NCBI RefSeq assembly: GCF_000186225.1
Contig: NC_014933.1
Location: forward strand, 3,410,001-3,474,000
Origin: Bacteroides helcogenes P 36-108
GTDB taxonomy: Bacteria > Bacteroidota > Bacteroidia > Bacteroidales > Bacteroidaceae
Direction: 5' to 3'
DNA: 64,000 nucleotides
The notes beneath the pieces were generated by a model. It was not told the origin of the DNA. It did not search any database and saw nothing but the letters and a program-made list of their open reading frames with translations. Positions 34,326-43,309 of this stretch are shown here, piece after piece; within the stretch, counting starts at the first letter, position 1; each line of letters opens with the position of its first letter. Both the position numbers and the translations under genes were made by a program.

Positions 34326-35492
34326 ATGTTGACTCAACTTATCAACGCCCGCATCCTGACCCCTCAAGGATGGCTTAAAGACGGTTCCGTACTTATCAGA
34401 GACGGAAAAATTTTAGAAGTAACCAATTGTGATCTTGCCGTTATCGGTGCACAATTAATAGATGTAAAAGGTATGTATGTACTGCCCGGAGGTGTGGAAA
34501 TTCATGCACATGGCGGTGGCGGTCGCGATTTTATGGAATGCACTGAAGATGCTTTCAGGGCAGCCGCACACACTCACATGAAGCACGGAACCACCAGTAT
34601 CTTTCCTACCCTTTCGTCTTCCACTGTTCCCATGATTGAACAAGCGGCTGAAACCTGCACGAAACTGATGGCCGAAAAAGACAGCCCCATACTTGGACTG
34701 CACTTGGAAGGCCATTACCTAAATATGGCGATGGCAGGAGGCCAGCTTCCCGAAAACATTAAGAATCCCGACCCTAACGAATATATTCCCATTGTGGAAA
34801 ACTGGCCTTGCATCAAGCGCTGGGATGCAGCTCCCGAACTACCGGGAGCCATGCAATTCGGTAAATACATCACCGCAAAAGGCATTCTGGCATCTGTTGC
34901 CCACACACAAGCAGAGTTTGAAGATATCCGTACGGCTTATGAAGCCGGATATACCCATGCCACTCATTTTTACAATGCCATGCCCGGTTTCCACAAACGC
35001 CGCGAATACAAATACGAAGGTACGGTAGAAAGTATTTATCTGCTGGACGACATGACGGTTGAAGTAGTTGCCGATGGTATTCACGTACCACCCACCATCT
35101 TACGTTTAGTCTATAAAATAAAAGGTGTAGAACGCACTTGTCTTATCACAGATGCTCTGGCATGTGCGGCAAGTGACAGTCAGGAAGCCTTCGACCCGCG
35201 TGTCATCATCGAAGACGGTGTTTGCAAACTCGCTGACCACTCTGCCCTTGCCGGCAGTATAGCAACCATGGACCGCCTGATACGCACAATGGTGCAAAAA
35301 GCAGAAATCCCGTTAGCCGATGCCGTACGTATGGCTTCAGAAACTCCGGCAAAAATCATGGGTGTCTATGACCGTAAAGGCTCTCTACAAAAAGGAAAGG
35401 ACGCCGACATCATTGTCATGGATGAAGATTTGAATGTGCGGGCAGTATGGGCTATGGGCAACATTGTATCCGGAACAAATACATTATCATAA
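34326..35492 (+). CDS. nagA: N-acetylglucosamine-6-phosphate deacetylase
   Basis: Removes the acetyl group from GlcNAc-6-phosphate, giving glucosamine 6-phosphate. It is 388 aa, normal length, amidohydrolase fold. Features are GGVEIHAHGGGGRDFME (the metal-site HxH motif is HAHGGGG here), LHLEGHYLNMAMAGGQ with the metal-binding Glu, SVAHTQAEFEDI, YTHATHFYNAMPGF (His ligand) and CLITDALACAA with the catalytic Asp. The next gene is a NagB-domain fusion, so the pair forms an amino-sugar catabolic unit. Confidence 0.93.
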   Translation: MLTQLINARILTPQGWLKDGSVLIRDGKILEVTNCDLAVIGAQLIDVKGMYVLPGGVEIHAHGGGGRDFMECTEDAFRAAAHTHMKHGTTSIFPTLSSSTVPMIEQAAETCTKLMAEKDSPILGLHLEGHYLNMAMAGGQLPENIKNPDPNEYIPIVENWPCIKRWDAAPELPGAMQFGKYITAKGILASVAHTQAEFEDIRTAYEAGYTHATHFYNAMPGFHKRREYKYEGTVESIYLLDDMTVEVVADGIHVPPTILRLVYKIKGVERTCLITDALACAASDSQEAFDPRVIIEDGVCKLADHSALAGSIATMDRLIRTMVQKAEIPLADAVRMASETPAKIMGVYDRKGSLQKGKDADIIVMDEDLNVRAVWAMGNIVSGTNTLS

Positions 35493-35591
35493 TTTATCTT
35501 CAATATTATGCGAATGAACATTGTTTTCGTATATTTGTTGAATATAAGAACTATAAGAATGTTTTAATCATTTTATTAACAATAAAAACTT

Positions 35592-37583
35592 ATGAAAACC
35601 AATCTAAGTTCTCAAATCACTCTCAACAGAGTCTCCCCCAGGTATTACAGACCTGAGAATGCATTTGAACGGTCAGTCCTGACCCGCCTTGAGAAAATTC
35701 CGACAGACATCTATGAATCCGCCGAAGAAGGCGCCAACCAAATAGCCCGTGACATTGCACAGCTAATCCGTGACAAACAGAAAGCGGGACGCTTCTGTGT
35801 GCTGGCACTGGCGGGAGGCAACTCTCCACGCAATGTTTATTCAGACTTGGTACGAATGCACCAGGAAGAAGGGCTGAGTTTTCGCAATGTAATCGTGTTC
35901 AACCTTTACGAATATTATCCTTTGGCATCGGATGCCATCAACAGCAACCTCAATGCCTTAAAGGAAATGTTGCTGGACCACGTTGATATTGACAAACAAA
36001 ATATCTTCAGCCCCGACAGTACAATTGCCAAAGACACCATCTTTGAATATTGCCGCCTGTACGAACAGCACATTGAAAGTTTCGGCGGACTGGATGCCGC
36101 CATCATAGGTATAGGTCGTGTGGGCAACATCGGTTTCAATGAACCGGGCTCACGACTGAACTCTACCACCCGACTGATTCTGTTGGATAATGATTCACGC
36201 AACGAAGCCTCCAAAATGTTCGGAAGTATAGAAAGCACTCCGATCAGTTCCATTACAATGGGTGTGGCAACCATACTTGCCGCCAAGAAAGTCTATTTGA
36301 TGGCATGGGGTGAAGAAAAAGCCAAAATGGTAAAAGAATGTGTAGAAGGTACTGTAACCGATACCATCCCTGCATCTTATCTGCAAACTCACAACAATGC
36401 ACATATCGTCATCGATTTGTCTGCCGCCGCCAATCTTACGCGCATCCAACGTCCGTGGCTGGTGACTTCTTGTGAATGGAATGACAAACTCATCCGCAGC
36501 GCCATTGTATGGCTGTGCCAACTCACCGGAAAGCCGATTCTGAAGTTGACCAATAAGGATTATAACGAAAACGGCTTGAGTGAACTCCTCGCATTATTCG
36601 GCTCTGCCTACAATGTAAATATCAAGATATTCAATGATCTTCAGCATACCATCACCGGATGGCCCGGAGGTAAGCCCAATGCGGATGACACCTATCGTCC
36701 CGAACGTGCAAAACCATATCCGAAGCGTGTTGTTGTATTCTCTCCACATCCGGATGACGACGTTATTTCCATGGGTGGCACAATCCGCCGTTTGGTAGAA
36801 CAAAAGCATGATGTACATGTAGCTTATGAAACTTCCGGCAATATTGCAGTAGGTGATGAAGAGGTAATCCGTTTCCTTCATTTCATCAACGGATTCAACC
36901 AGATTTTCAACAATAACGAGGATACGGTCATCAGCGACAAATACGCCGAAATACGTAAATATCTGAAAGAAAAGAAAGATGGCGACATGGATACACGCGA
37001 CATTCTGACCATAAAAGGACTGATTCGTCGCGGTGAAGCCCGCACGGCCTGCACCTACAACAATATCCCATTGGATCATTGTCATTTCCTTGACCTGCCA
37101 TTCTACGAAACCGGCAAGATACAGAAAAATCCGATCAGCGAAGCCGATGTAGAAATCGTGCGTAACCTGCTGCGCGAAGTGAAACCTCACCAAATTTTCG
37201 TAGCCGGTGATCTGGCCGATCCGCACGGTACACACCGTGTATGCACAGATGCAGTGTTTGCAGCCATTGACCTCGAAAAAGAAGAAGGCGCAAAATGGCT
37301 GAAGGATTGCCGCATCTGGATGTATCGTGGCGCATGGGCAGAATGGGAAATCGAAAATATCGAAATGGCAGTACCTATCAGCCCGGAAGAATTGCGTGCC
37401 AAACGAAACTCCATACTGAAGCACCAATCGCAAATGGAGAGCGCACCGTTCCTGGGTAACGACGAACGCTTGTTCTGGCAACGTAGTGAAGACCGCAACC
37501 GAGGTACTGCTGCATTGTATGACAGTCTTGGTCTGGCTTCTTACGAGGCTATGGAAGCATTTGTAGAATATATTCCTCTATAA
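35592..37583 (+). CDS. Fusion of a degenerate NagB (glucosamine-6-phosphate deaminase) domain and a PIG-L deacetylase domain
   Basis: A 663-aa two-domain protein. Residues about 25-270 have the NagB fold, but active-site residues of E. coli NagB are replaced: FNMDEY is FNLYEY here (Asp72 to Tyr106), and GNDGHIAFNEP is GRVGNIGFNEP (Asp141 to Val177, His143 to Asn179); Glu148 is kept (Glu184). Residues about 375-640 are PIG-L/LmbE-like with intact zinc motifs: SPHPDDDVISMGG near 386 and DPHGTH near 542. This predicts N-deacetylase activity on an amino-sugar derivative, with the NagB part acting in binding or regulation. It is commonly annotated as NagB in Bacteroides. Expressed after nagA. Confidence 0.85.
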   Translation: MKTNLSSQITLNRVSPRYYRPENAFERSVLTRLEKIPTDIYESAEEGANQIARDIAQLIRDKQKAGRFCVLALAGGNSPRNVYSDLVRMHQEEGLSFRNVIVFNLYEYYPLASDAINSNLNALKEMLLDHVDIDKQNIFSPDSTIAKDTIFEYCRLYEQHIESFGGLDAAIIGIGRVGNIGFNEPGSRLNSTTRLILLDNDSRNEASKMFGSIESTPISSITMGVATILAAKKVYLMAWGEEKAKMVKECVEGTVTDTIPASYLQTHNNAHIVIDLSAAANLTRIQRPWLVTSCEWNDKLIRSAIVWLCQLTGKPILKLTNKDYNENGLSELLALFGSAYNVNIKIFNDLQHTITGWPGGKPNADDTYRPERAKPYPKRVVVFSPHPDDDVISMGGTIRRLVEQKHDVHVAYETSGNIAVGDEEVIRFLHFINGFNQIFNNNEDTVISDKYAEIRKYLKEKKDGDMDTRDILTIKGLIRRGEARTACTYNNIPLDHCHFLDLPFYETGKIQKNPISEADVEIVRNLLREVKPHQIFVAGDLADPHGTHRVCTDAVFAAIDLEKEEGAKWLKDCRIWMYRGAWAEWEIENIEMAVPISPEELRAKRNSILKHQSQMESAPFLGNDERLFWQRSEDRNRGTAALYDSLGLASYEAMEAFVEYIPL

Positions 37584-37602
37584 ATATTTACTAAATAAAA
37601 AG

Positions 37603-37632
37603 AAGAGTGAGAAGGCCAAGCCTTCCACTCTT
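37603..37632 (+). terminator. Terminator after the NagB/PIG-L gene
   Basis: AAGAGTG-A-GAAGGC pairs with GCCTTC-CACTCTT around a CAA loop, followed by a T-run that leads directly into the next gene's -7 box. Confidence 0.8.
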
Positions 37633-37640
37633 TTTTTGTG

Positions 37641-37648
37641 TATTTTTG
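37641..37648 (+). promoter_or_regulatory. -7 element directly abutting a start codon (leaderless arrangement)
   Basis: TATTTTTG is followed by CGGC and then the ATG at 37653. With the start site expected 4-5 nt after the box, the transcript would begin at the start codon. Confidence 0.55.
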
Positions 37649-37652
37649 CGGC

Positions 37653-40586
37653 ATGAAAAGAAACTTATTCCTTATCGTAACTTTACTGACCGCATTTTGC
37701 GGTCACACAGCATCTCAAGAAGTAGAACGAACCGTAGAAGAACGTTTGAAAACCTTCTTCAAAGAATATACTACCAACTCCATCAATATAGGAACTTGCA
37801 AGATGGACAGCTTCCATCTTGATTTCCGAAAAAAGAAGCTGTTTATTTATGCCGACGAACGGTTTGCCTACCAGCCTCTGCGACCGGAAACCGTAGATGG
37901 TATATATCGGTATATCGGGCAAATCCTGCCCGGTCCGGTAAACTACTTCGACATAATCCTTTTCTCCGGTGAACGCAGTATAGATGACCTTATCCCCAAC
38001 CTCTACCGGAAAGGGAGAAAAGACAAGGCACGGCTGTTCAGTGATCTGGACTATAAAGGGGCTCCTTGGGTAACACGGGCTTCACGCCCCTACGAAATCA
38101 GCAAAGGATTGGAAGGAAAGCACATCGCTCTGTGGCAAAGTCATGGAAAGTATTACATCAACAACCAGGACAAATGGGGATGGCAGCGTCCACGTCTATT
38201 TTGCACCAGTGAGGACCTGTTTACGCAATCATTCATACTGCCTTACCTGATACCCATGCTCGAAAATGCAGGAGCCAATGTATTCACCCCACGTGAAAGG
38301 GATACACAGAAACAAGAAGTAATTGTCGATAATGACGGAACATTAAGCGGACAAGGAAGTACGGCTTCCATCTATCTGGACGTAAAAAGCCGGAAAGCAC
38401 ACTGGGAGCAGACAAACCGACCCGGATTTGCCCAAAGAAAACGAATTTACCAAGATAATGAAAATCCTTTCCTTACTGGTACAGCACGTTTTGCCAGAAC
38501 CGAAAAGAAAAAAGGAAAAGCTTTTGCCGAATGGATACCCGACATCCCTGAAACTGGAGAATATGCTGTATATGTCTCTTACCAAACTTTACCAAGCAGT
38601 GTAAGCGATGCCCGATATCTCGTTTTTCATAATGGCGGCGTTACAGAATTCAAAGTAAACCAACAAATCGGAGGCGGCACATGGGTATATCTCGGCACGT
38701 TCACTTTCGACAAGGGCAAGAATGATTACGGCATGGTAGTATTAAGCAATGAAAGCCGGGAAAAAGGTGTCGTCTGCGCCGATGCCGTCCGTTTTGGCGG
38801 AGGAATGGGCAACATCGCTCGTGGCGGAAAGACAAGCGGCCTTCCCCGGTATCTGGAAGGCGCACGCTATTCCGCACAGTGGGCGGGCATGCCCTATCCC
38901 GTATATGGAGGCCGCGAAGGCAGCAACGATATGGCTGATGATATCAACGCCCGTTCACGCACAATAAACTATCTGGCAGGAAAGTCCATTTTCAATCCTA
39001 CAGAAGAAGGTTTGGGAATCCCTATTGAAATGAGCATGGCGCTTCACAGTGATGCCGGCTTCAGTAAAGAGGATGAAATAATAGGTACGCTCGGCATATA
39101 CACCACAGACTTCAATGGCGGCAGGCTGAATGCAGGTACAGACCGCTATGCATCACGTGACCTCACCGATATCCTGCTCACACAGTTACAACGGGATATC
39201 CGTTCCAAGTTCGGAGCAGACTGGACCCGGCGCAGCATGTGGAATCGCAATTATAGCGAGACGCGCCTGCCGGCAGTTCCCTCCACGATCATTGAATTGC
39301 TTGCCCACCAGAATTTCGCAGACATGTGCCTGGGACATGACCCAAACTTCAAGTTCACCGTAGGCCGGGCACTTTATAAAGCTATTTTACAATACCTTTG
39401 CAACCAACACGGCAAAGATTATGCGGTACAGCCACTTCCTGTCAGCCACTTCGCCATTCGCTTCGGCAAGAAGAAAAATACGCTGGAACTCTCCTGGAAA
39501 GGTGAAGAAGACCCGTTGGAGCCGACAGCATCACCACGCGAATACATCGTCTATACCCGCGTAGGACGTGGTGGTTTTGACAATGGAATACGCACCAACA
39601 CCTCTTCCTACACCCTGAAAATAGAACCCGGCATCGTATATTCCTTCAAAGTGACCGCCGTAAACCGTGGTGGAGAAAGTTTCCCGTCAGAAATTCTTGC
39701 CGCCTATAAAGCCAGACGGGAGCAAGAACGCATACTTATCGTTAACGGTTTCGACCGTATCAGCGGACCTGCCATCATCAACACGCCCGAAACCGCCGGT
39801 TTCGATCTTTCCAAAGATCCCGGTGTACCCTACTTATATGATATTTCCCTCTGCGGCGTCCAGCAAAACTTTAACCGGAAAGAAGCCGGAAAAAATTTAG
39901 GAGACAGTGGAAGTGAATACGAAGGAATGAAAATTGCAGGAAACATTTTCGACTATCCTTTTGTGCATGGCAAAGCCATACAGGCAACCGGAAGATACAG
40001 TTTCGTGTCATGCAGCGACGAAGCAATAGAAAGCGGAAAGATATCCTTAAATGATTATCCGATAGTGGACTACATCCTTGGCATGGAAAAAGAAGGCAAT
40101 TCCGGCAATCCTTCGGGCAATATTCATTATAAGACATTCTCATCGCCTATGCAACGTGCACTTACCGCTTATTGCCAGTCCGGCGGAAGCCTTTTGGTCA
40201 GCGGCGCATATATAGGCAGTGACATGGACACTTCACAAGGCAACCGAGAATTTACCCGCCAAATTTTGAAATACAGCTATGGGAACTCTTTGCAAACAAC
40301 CGGAAGCAGCATCACCGTTCAAGGTCTGGGGCGCATCTTCAATATTGCCCGCCTGCCTAATGAGCGAATATATGCAGTAACTTCTCCGGATTGCATATTA
40401 CCGACAGCTCCGGCTTTTCCTGTTATGACATATACAACAGGAAAAGCATCCGCTGCCGTAGCCTACCGAGGTGATGACTATCGCACTTTTATAATGGGAT
40501 TCCCATTTGAAAGTATCGGAAATGAGACAGACAGAAATGCTATTATGGCATCTGTCCTGCAATTTCTGGGTAAAAGAAAGAAGTAA
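37653..40586 (+). CDS. Large secreted amidase-like protein with golvesin-type insert and fibronectin-like domain
   Basis: A 977-aa secreted protein (signal peptide about 22 residues, MKRNLFLIVTLLTAFCGHTA). Such proteins are often listed as xanthan lyase or golvesin C-terminal-domain proteins. The pattern fits zinc N-acetylmuramoyl-L-alanine amidase (Amidase_3): a first His in LWQSHGKYY, a second in MALHSDAGF and a Glu in STIIELLAHQNF. A golvesin-like beta domain (WIPDIPETGEYAVYVSYQ, then CADAVRFGGG) is inserted between the first two. A fibronectin type III-like segment (YTLKIEPGIVYSFKVTAVNR) and an about 270-residue C-terminal domain with a GSLLVSGAYIG motif follow. Likely a periplasmic or surface cell-wall enzyme. 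Confidence 0.75.
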   Translation: MKRNLFLIVTLLTAFCGHTASQEVERTVEERLKTFFKEYTTNSINIGTCKMDSFHLDFRKKKLFIYADERFAYQPLRPETVDGIYRYIGQILPGPVNYFDIILFSGERSIDDLIPNLYRKGRKDKARLFSDLDYKGAPWVTRASRPYEISKGLEGKHIALWQSHGKYYINNQDKWGWQRPRLFCTSEDLFTQSFILPYLIPMLENAGANVFTPRERDTQKQEVIVDNDGTLSGQGSTASIYLDVKSRKAHWEQTNRPGFAQRKRIYQDNENPFLTGTARFARTEKKKGKAFAEWIPDIPETGEYAVYVSYQTLPSSVSDARYLVFHNGGVTEFKVNQQIGGGTWVYLGTFTFDKGKNDYGMVVLSNESREKGVVCADAVRFGGGMGNIARGGKTSGLPRYLEGARYSAQWAGMPYPVYGGREGSNDMADDINARSRTINYLAGKSIFNPTEEGLGIPIEMSMALHSDAGFSKEDEIIGTLGIYTTDFNGGRLNAGTDRYASRDLTDILLTQLQRDIRSKFGADWTRRSMWNRNYSETRLPAVPSTIIELLAHQNFADMCLGHDPNFKFTVGRALYKAILQYLCNQHGKDYAVQPLPVSHFAIRFGKKKNTLELSWKGEEDPLEPTASPREYIVYTRVGRGGFDNGIRTNTSSYTLKIEPGIVYSFKVTAVNRGGESFPSEILAAYKARREQERILIVNGFDRISGPAIINTPETAGFDLSKDPGVPYLYDISLCGVQQNFNRKEAGKNLGDSGSEYEGMKIAGNIFDYPFVHGKAIQATGRYSFVSCSDEAIESGKISLNDYPIVDYILGMEKEGNSGNPSGNIHYKTFSSPMQRALTAYCQSGGSLLVSGAYIGSDMDTSQGNREFTRQILKYSYGNSLQTTGSSITVQGLGRIFNIARLPNERIYAVTSPDCILPTAPAFPVMTYTTGKASAAVAYRGDDYRTFIMGFPFESIGNETDRNAIMASVLQFLGKRKK

Positions 40587-40601
40587 TCATAAAATTAATC
40601 T

Positions 40602-40609
40602 TATCTTTG
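40602..40609 (+). promoter_or_regulatory. -7 promoter element for the small gene pair
   Basis: TATCTTTG, 52 nt before the ATG at 40661. Confidence 0.55.
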
Positions 40610-40660
40610 TTCCAAAAGAGAATATAAACATTAAACATTAATCATTAAAACATCAATTCC

Positions 40661-40987
40661 ATGTACACCATACAAGCCAATCCCAGCGGAACCCGTAGTT
40701 TAGAAGTTTCAGAAGAAAACCTCGCAACCATTGAGAAATACGGACTTTTTCGCCACCTCATCGACAGTAACGGCATAGTAGAGGAATCCGTCCTCGAAAA
40801 ACTGAAACTGAATATCCGTTCCCTCATCGCCTCGCAAGAGGAAGACAGTAAAGATCTGCTCGACCTTTGCATTGATGTGATATACCACAACAACATGAAG
40901 GCCTTTGGATTGCAGCAGCTTATCAAGCTCTATCTCGGATGGCTTTCCGACCAAGAAAACACAGAAGAGGAAAATGAGAACCATTGA
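40661..40987 (+). CDS. Small acidic protein, unknown function
   Basis: A 108-aa soluble, helical, acidic protein (MYTIQANPSGTRSLEVSEEN at the start; a Glu-rich tail DQENTEEENENH). No signal peptide or known motif. It overlaps the next small gene by 14 nt in a different frame, so the two are translationally coupled and may act together. Confidence 0.75.
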   Translation: MYTIQANPSGTRSLEVSEENLATIEKYGLFRHLIDSNGIVEESVLEKLKLNIRSLIASQEEDSKDLLDLCIDVIYHNNMKAFGLQQLIKLYLGWLSDQENTEEENENH

Positions 40988-41186
40988 TACGCGCACACAA
41001 AAGCGTTATAGTCCTCTCATTCCCGCCATAAAAGCCATTTGTGAAGTCGGCAAAGATGAGACTCTGGAAATTATTATGGACGATACCGCCGCTTTCAATG
41101 ACTTGAAAGAATATCTGTCCGAACAGCAGGTTGGTTTTCGGGAAATATACGATGGAGAGCAGATGAGACTGCAATTTACCAAATAA
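40974..41186 (+). CDS. TusA/SirA-like small protein lacking the active-site cysteine
   Basis: A 70-aa protein with the layout of TusA-family sulfurtransferases: an N-terminal strand MRTIDTR, then helix SPLIPAIKAICEVGKDET, a strand LEIIMDDTAAFNDL and a last strand MRLQFTK. In TusA the helix is preceded by CPxP with the catalytic Cys; here that position reads YSPL, so no persulfide chemistry is expected there. One Cys (CEV) occurs later in the helix. The start at 40974 overlaps the upstream gene. Family assignment is by pattern only. Confidence 0.65.
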   Translation: MRTIDTRTQKRYSPLIPAIKAICEVGKDETLEIIMDDTAAFNDLKEYLSEQQVGFREIYDGEQMRLQFTK

Positions 41187-41196
41187 AAAAAGAACG

Positions 41197-41234
41197 CCCC
41201 TCAAGTATGCTGTCTGAAAGACGCGCCTGAGGGG
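41197..41234 (+). terminator. Terminator hairpin after the TusA-like gene
   Basis: CCCCTCA (41197-41203) pairs with TGAGGGG (41228-41234), followed by TTTATTATT. The following 41235-41420 holds no recognisable gene. Confidence 0.65.
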
Positions 41235-41427
41235 TTTATTATTGCACTATTTTCTGCTATTGTCAACATCGACTTTAAGGGTGGTTGTACCGGCTTCGCC
41301 TATGCTTTGTGAGAGCAAAGACCATTTCCTCCACTTTTTATGGCTTCAGCTTCCACAAAAGCAAATACAGGCTGCACTTCGACATAAAAAATGAACAAGT
41401 TCATTTTATTCTGCCCTCAGTTTGCAC

Positions 41428-41435
41428 TATCTTTG
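41428..41435 (+). promoter_or_regulatory. -7 element directly abutting the ygiQ start codon
   Basis: TATCTTTG, then CGAC, then the ATG at 41440: the same spacing as at 37641 and 47711, predicting a leaderless mRNA. Confidence 0.6.
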
Positions 41436-41439
41436 CGAC

Positions 41440-43293
41440 ATGAAAGAATATCGACTGACTGATTGGCTACCCACCACCAAGAAAGAAGTGGAGCTTCGCG
41501 GCTGGGATGAACTGGATGTTATATTGTTTAGCGGTGACGCTTATGTAGATCACCCGTCTTTCGGGGCGGCCGTCATCGGACGCATCCTCGAAGCCGAGGG
41601 ACTGCGCGTGGCAATCGTCCCCCAGCCCAATTGGCGCGATGACCTGCGCGACTTCAAGAAGCTGGGACGCCCCCGCCTATTCTTCGGAATCAGTCCCGGC
41701 TGCATGGACAGCATGGTCAACAAATACACCGCCAACAAACGCCTGCGCAGTGATGACGCTTATACCCCGGACGCACGCCCGGACATGCGTCCCGAATATC
41801 CTTCCATCGTATATACCCAAATCCTCAAAAAGATATATCCCGACGTCCCCGTTGTATTGGGAGGCATCGAAGCAAGCATGCGCCGGCTCACGCATTATGA
41901 CTACTGGCAAGACCGCGTACGCCCCAGCATCCTGGTAGATAGCGGTGGAGACTGTATCATATACGGCATGGGAGAAAAGCCCATCGCAGAACTGGCCGGA
42001 AGGTTGAAAAGCCGGTTGTCACCGGAGAAGGAAGGACAAGCCACCCTGACAAAAGAAGAATTCAGACAGCTCATCGCCGATATTCCACAAATGGTTTATC
42101 TCGAAAAAGGAGTGATGCCGCAAGAAGGAGACATCACCCTCTTTTCTCACGAAGAATGCCTGAAAGACAGGAAAAAAGAAGCCGCCAACTTCCGACATAT
42201 CGAGGAAGAGAGTAACAAGTACGCAGCCTCCCGCATTCTTCAGGCAGTGGGCAAGCAGACCGTAGTAGTGAATCCGCCCTATCCGCCTTTGACGGAAGCG
42301 GAGCTTGACCGTTCTTTCGACTTGCCTTATACCCGCCTTCCCCATCCCAAGTATAAAGGGAAGCGCATTCCGGCATACGACATGATCAAATTCTCCGTTA
42401 ACCTGCACCGTGGATGTTTCGGAGGATGTGCATTCTGCACCATCTCGGCACATCAGGGCAAATTCATCGTCAGCCGCAGCAAAGAGAGCATTCTGAAAGA
42501 AGTAAAAGCCGTAATGGCACTGCCCGACTTTAAAGGTTACCTGAGTGACTTGGGTGGCCCGTCAGCCAATATGTACCGGATGAAGGGAAGGGACGAATCA
42601 CTTTGCAAAAAATGCAAACGGCCATCGTGCATCTATCCCAAAGTATGCCCCAACCTGAACACGAACCACGGACCACTGCTTGATATCTACCACGCCGTGG
42701 ATGCTTTGCCCGGCATCAAGAAATCATTCATCGGCAGCGGAGTGAGATATGACCTGCTGCTTCATCAGAGCAAAGATCCCGAAGTAAACAGAAGCACTGC
42801 CCAATATACCCGCGAACTGATTGTACGTCACGTAAGCGGACGTCTGAAAGTTGCTCCGGAACATACTTCGGACAAGGTGCTCGACATCATGCGCAAGCCT
42901 CCTTTCAGTCAATTCGGAGAATTCAAAAAGATATTCGACCGCATCAACCGCGAAGAAGGAATGCGGCAACAGCTCATACCCTATTTCATCAGCAGCCATC
43001 CCGGATGCAAGGAAGAAGACATGGCAGAACTGGCAGTCCTCACCAAACAACTGGATTTCCATTTAGAGCAAGTACAAGACTTCACCCCCACTCCGATGAC
43101 CGTTGCCACCGAAGCGTGGTACACTGGTTTCCACCCCTATACGCTGGAGCCGGTGTTCAGCGCCAAGACACAACGGGAGAAGCTGGCACAACGCCAATTC
43201 TTCTTCTGGTATAAGCCCGAAGAACGCCGGAACATCATCAATGAGTTGCGGCGTATAGGGAGGCAAGACCTTATAGACAAACTATATCACTAA
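41440..43293 (+). CDS. YgiQ-family radical SAM protein
   Basis: A 617-aa cytoplasmic protein of the UPF0313/YgiQ family. The N-terminal region (TDWLPTTKKEVELRGWDELD) resembles a cobalamin-binding-like domain. The radical SAM cluster motif CFGGCAFC has cysteines at residues 326, 330 and 333. A second Cys-rich segment CKKCKRPSCIYPKVCP follows, possibly an auxiliary site, and the C-terminal region is VQDFTPTPMTVATEAW. Substrate and reaction are unknown. Start at 41440 (MKEYRLTDW). A GH84 gene starts 16 nt downstream. Confidence 0.92.
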   Translation: MKEYRLTDWLPTTKKEVELRGWDELDVILFSGDAYVDHPSFGAAVIGRILEAEGLRVAIVPQPNWRDDLRDFKKLGRPRLFFGISPGCMDSMVNKYTANKRLRSDDAYTPDARPDMRPEYPSIVYTQILKKIYPDVPVVLGGIEASMRRLTHYDYWQDRVRPSILVDSGGDCIIYGMGEKPIAELAGRLKSRLSPEKEGQATLTKEEFRQLIADIPQMVYLEKGVMPQEGDITLFSHEECLKDRKKEAANFRHIEEESNKYAASRILQAVGKQTVVVNPPYPPLTEAELDRSFDLPYTRLPHPKYKGKRIPAYDMIKFSVNLHRGCFGGCAFCTISAHQGKFIVSRSKESILKEVKAVMALPDFKGYLSDLGGPSANMYRMKGRDESLCKKCKRPSCIYPKVCPNLNTNHGPLLDIYHAVDALPGIKKSFIGSGVRYDLLLHQSKDPEVNRSTAQYTRELIVRHVSGRLKVAPEHTSDKVLDIMRKPPFSQFGEFKKIFDRINREEGMRQQLIPYFISSHPGCKEEDMAELAVLTKQLDFHLEQVQDFTPTPMTVATEAWYTGFHPYTLEPVFSAKTQREKLAQRQFFFWYKPEERRNIINELRRIGRQDLIDKLYH

Positions 43294-43309
43294 AATACCC
43301 TTTTTATCC

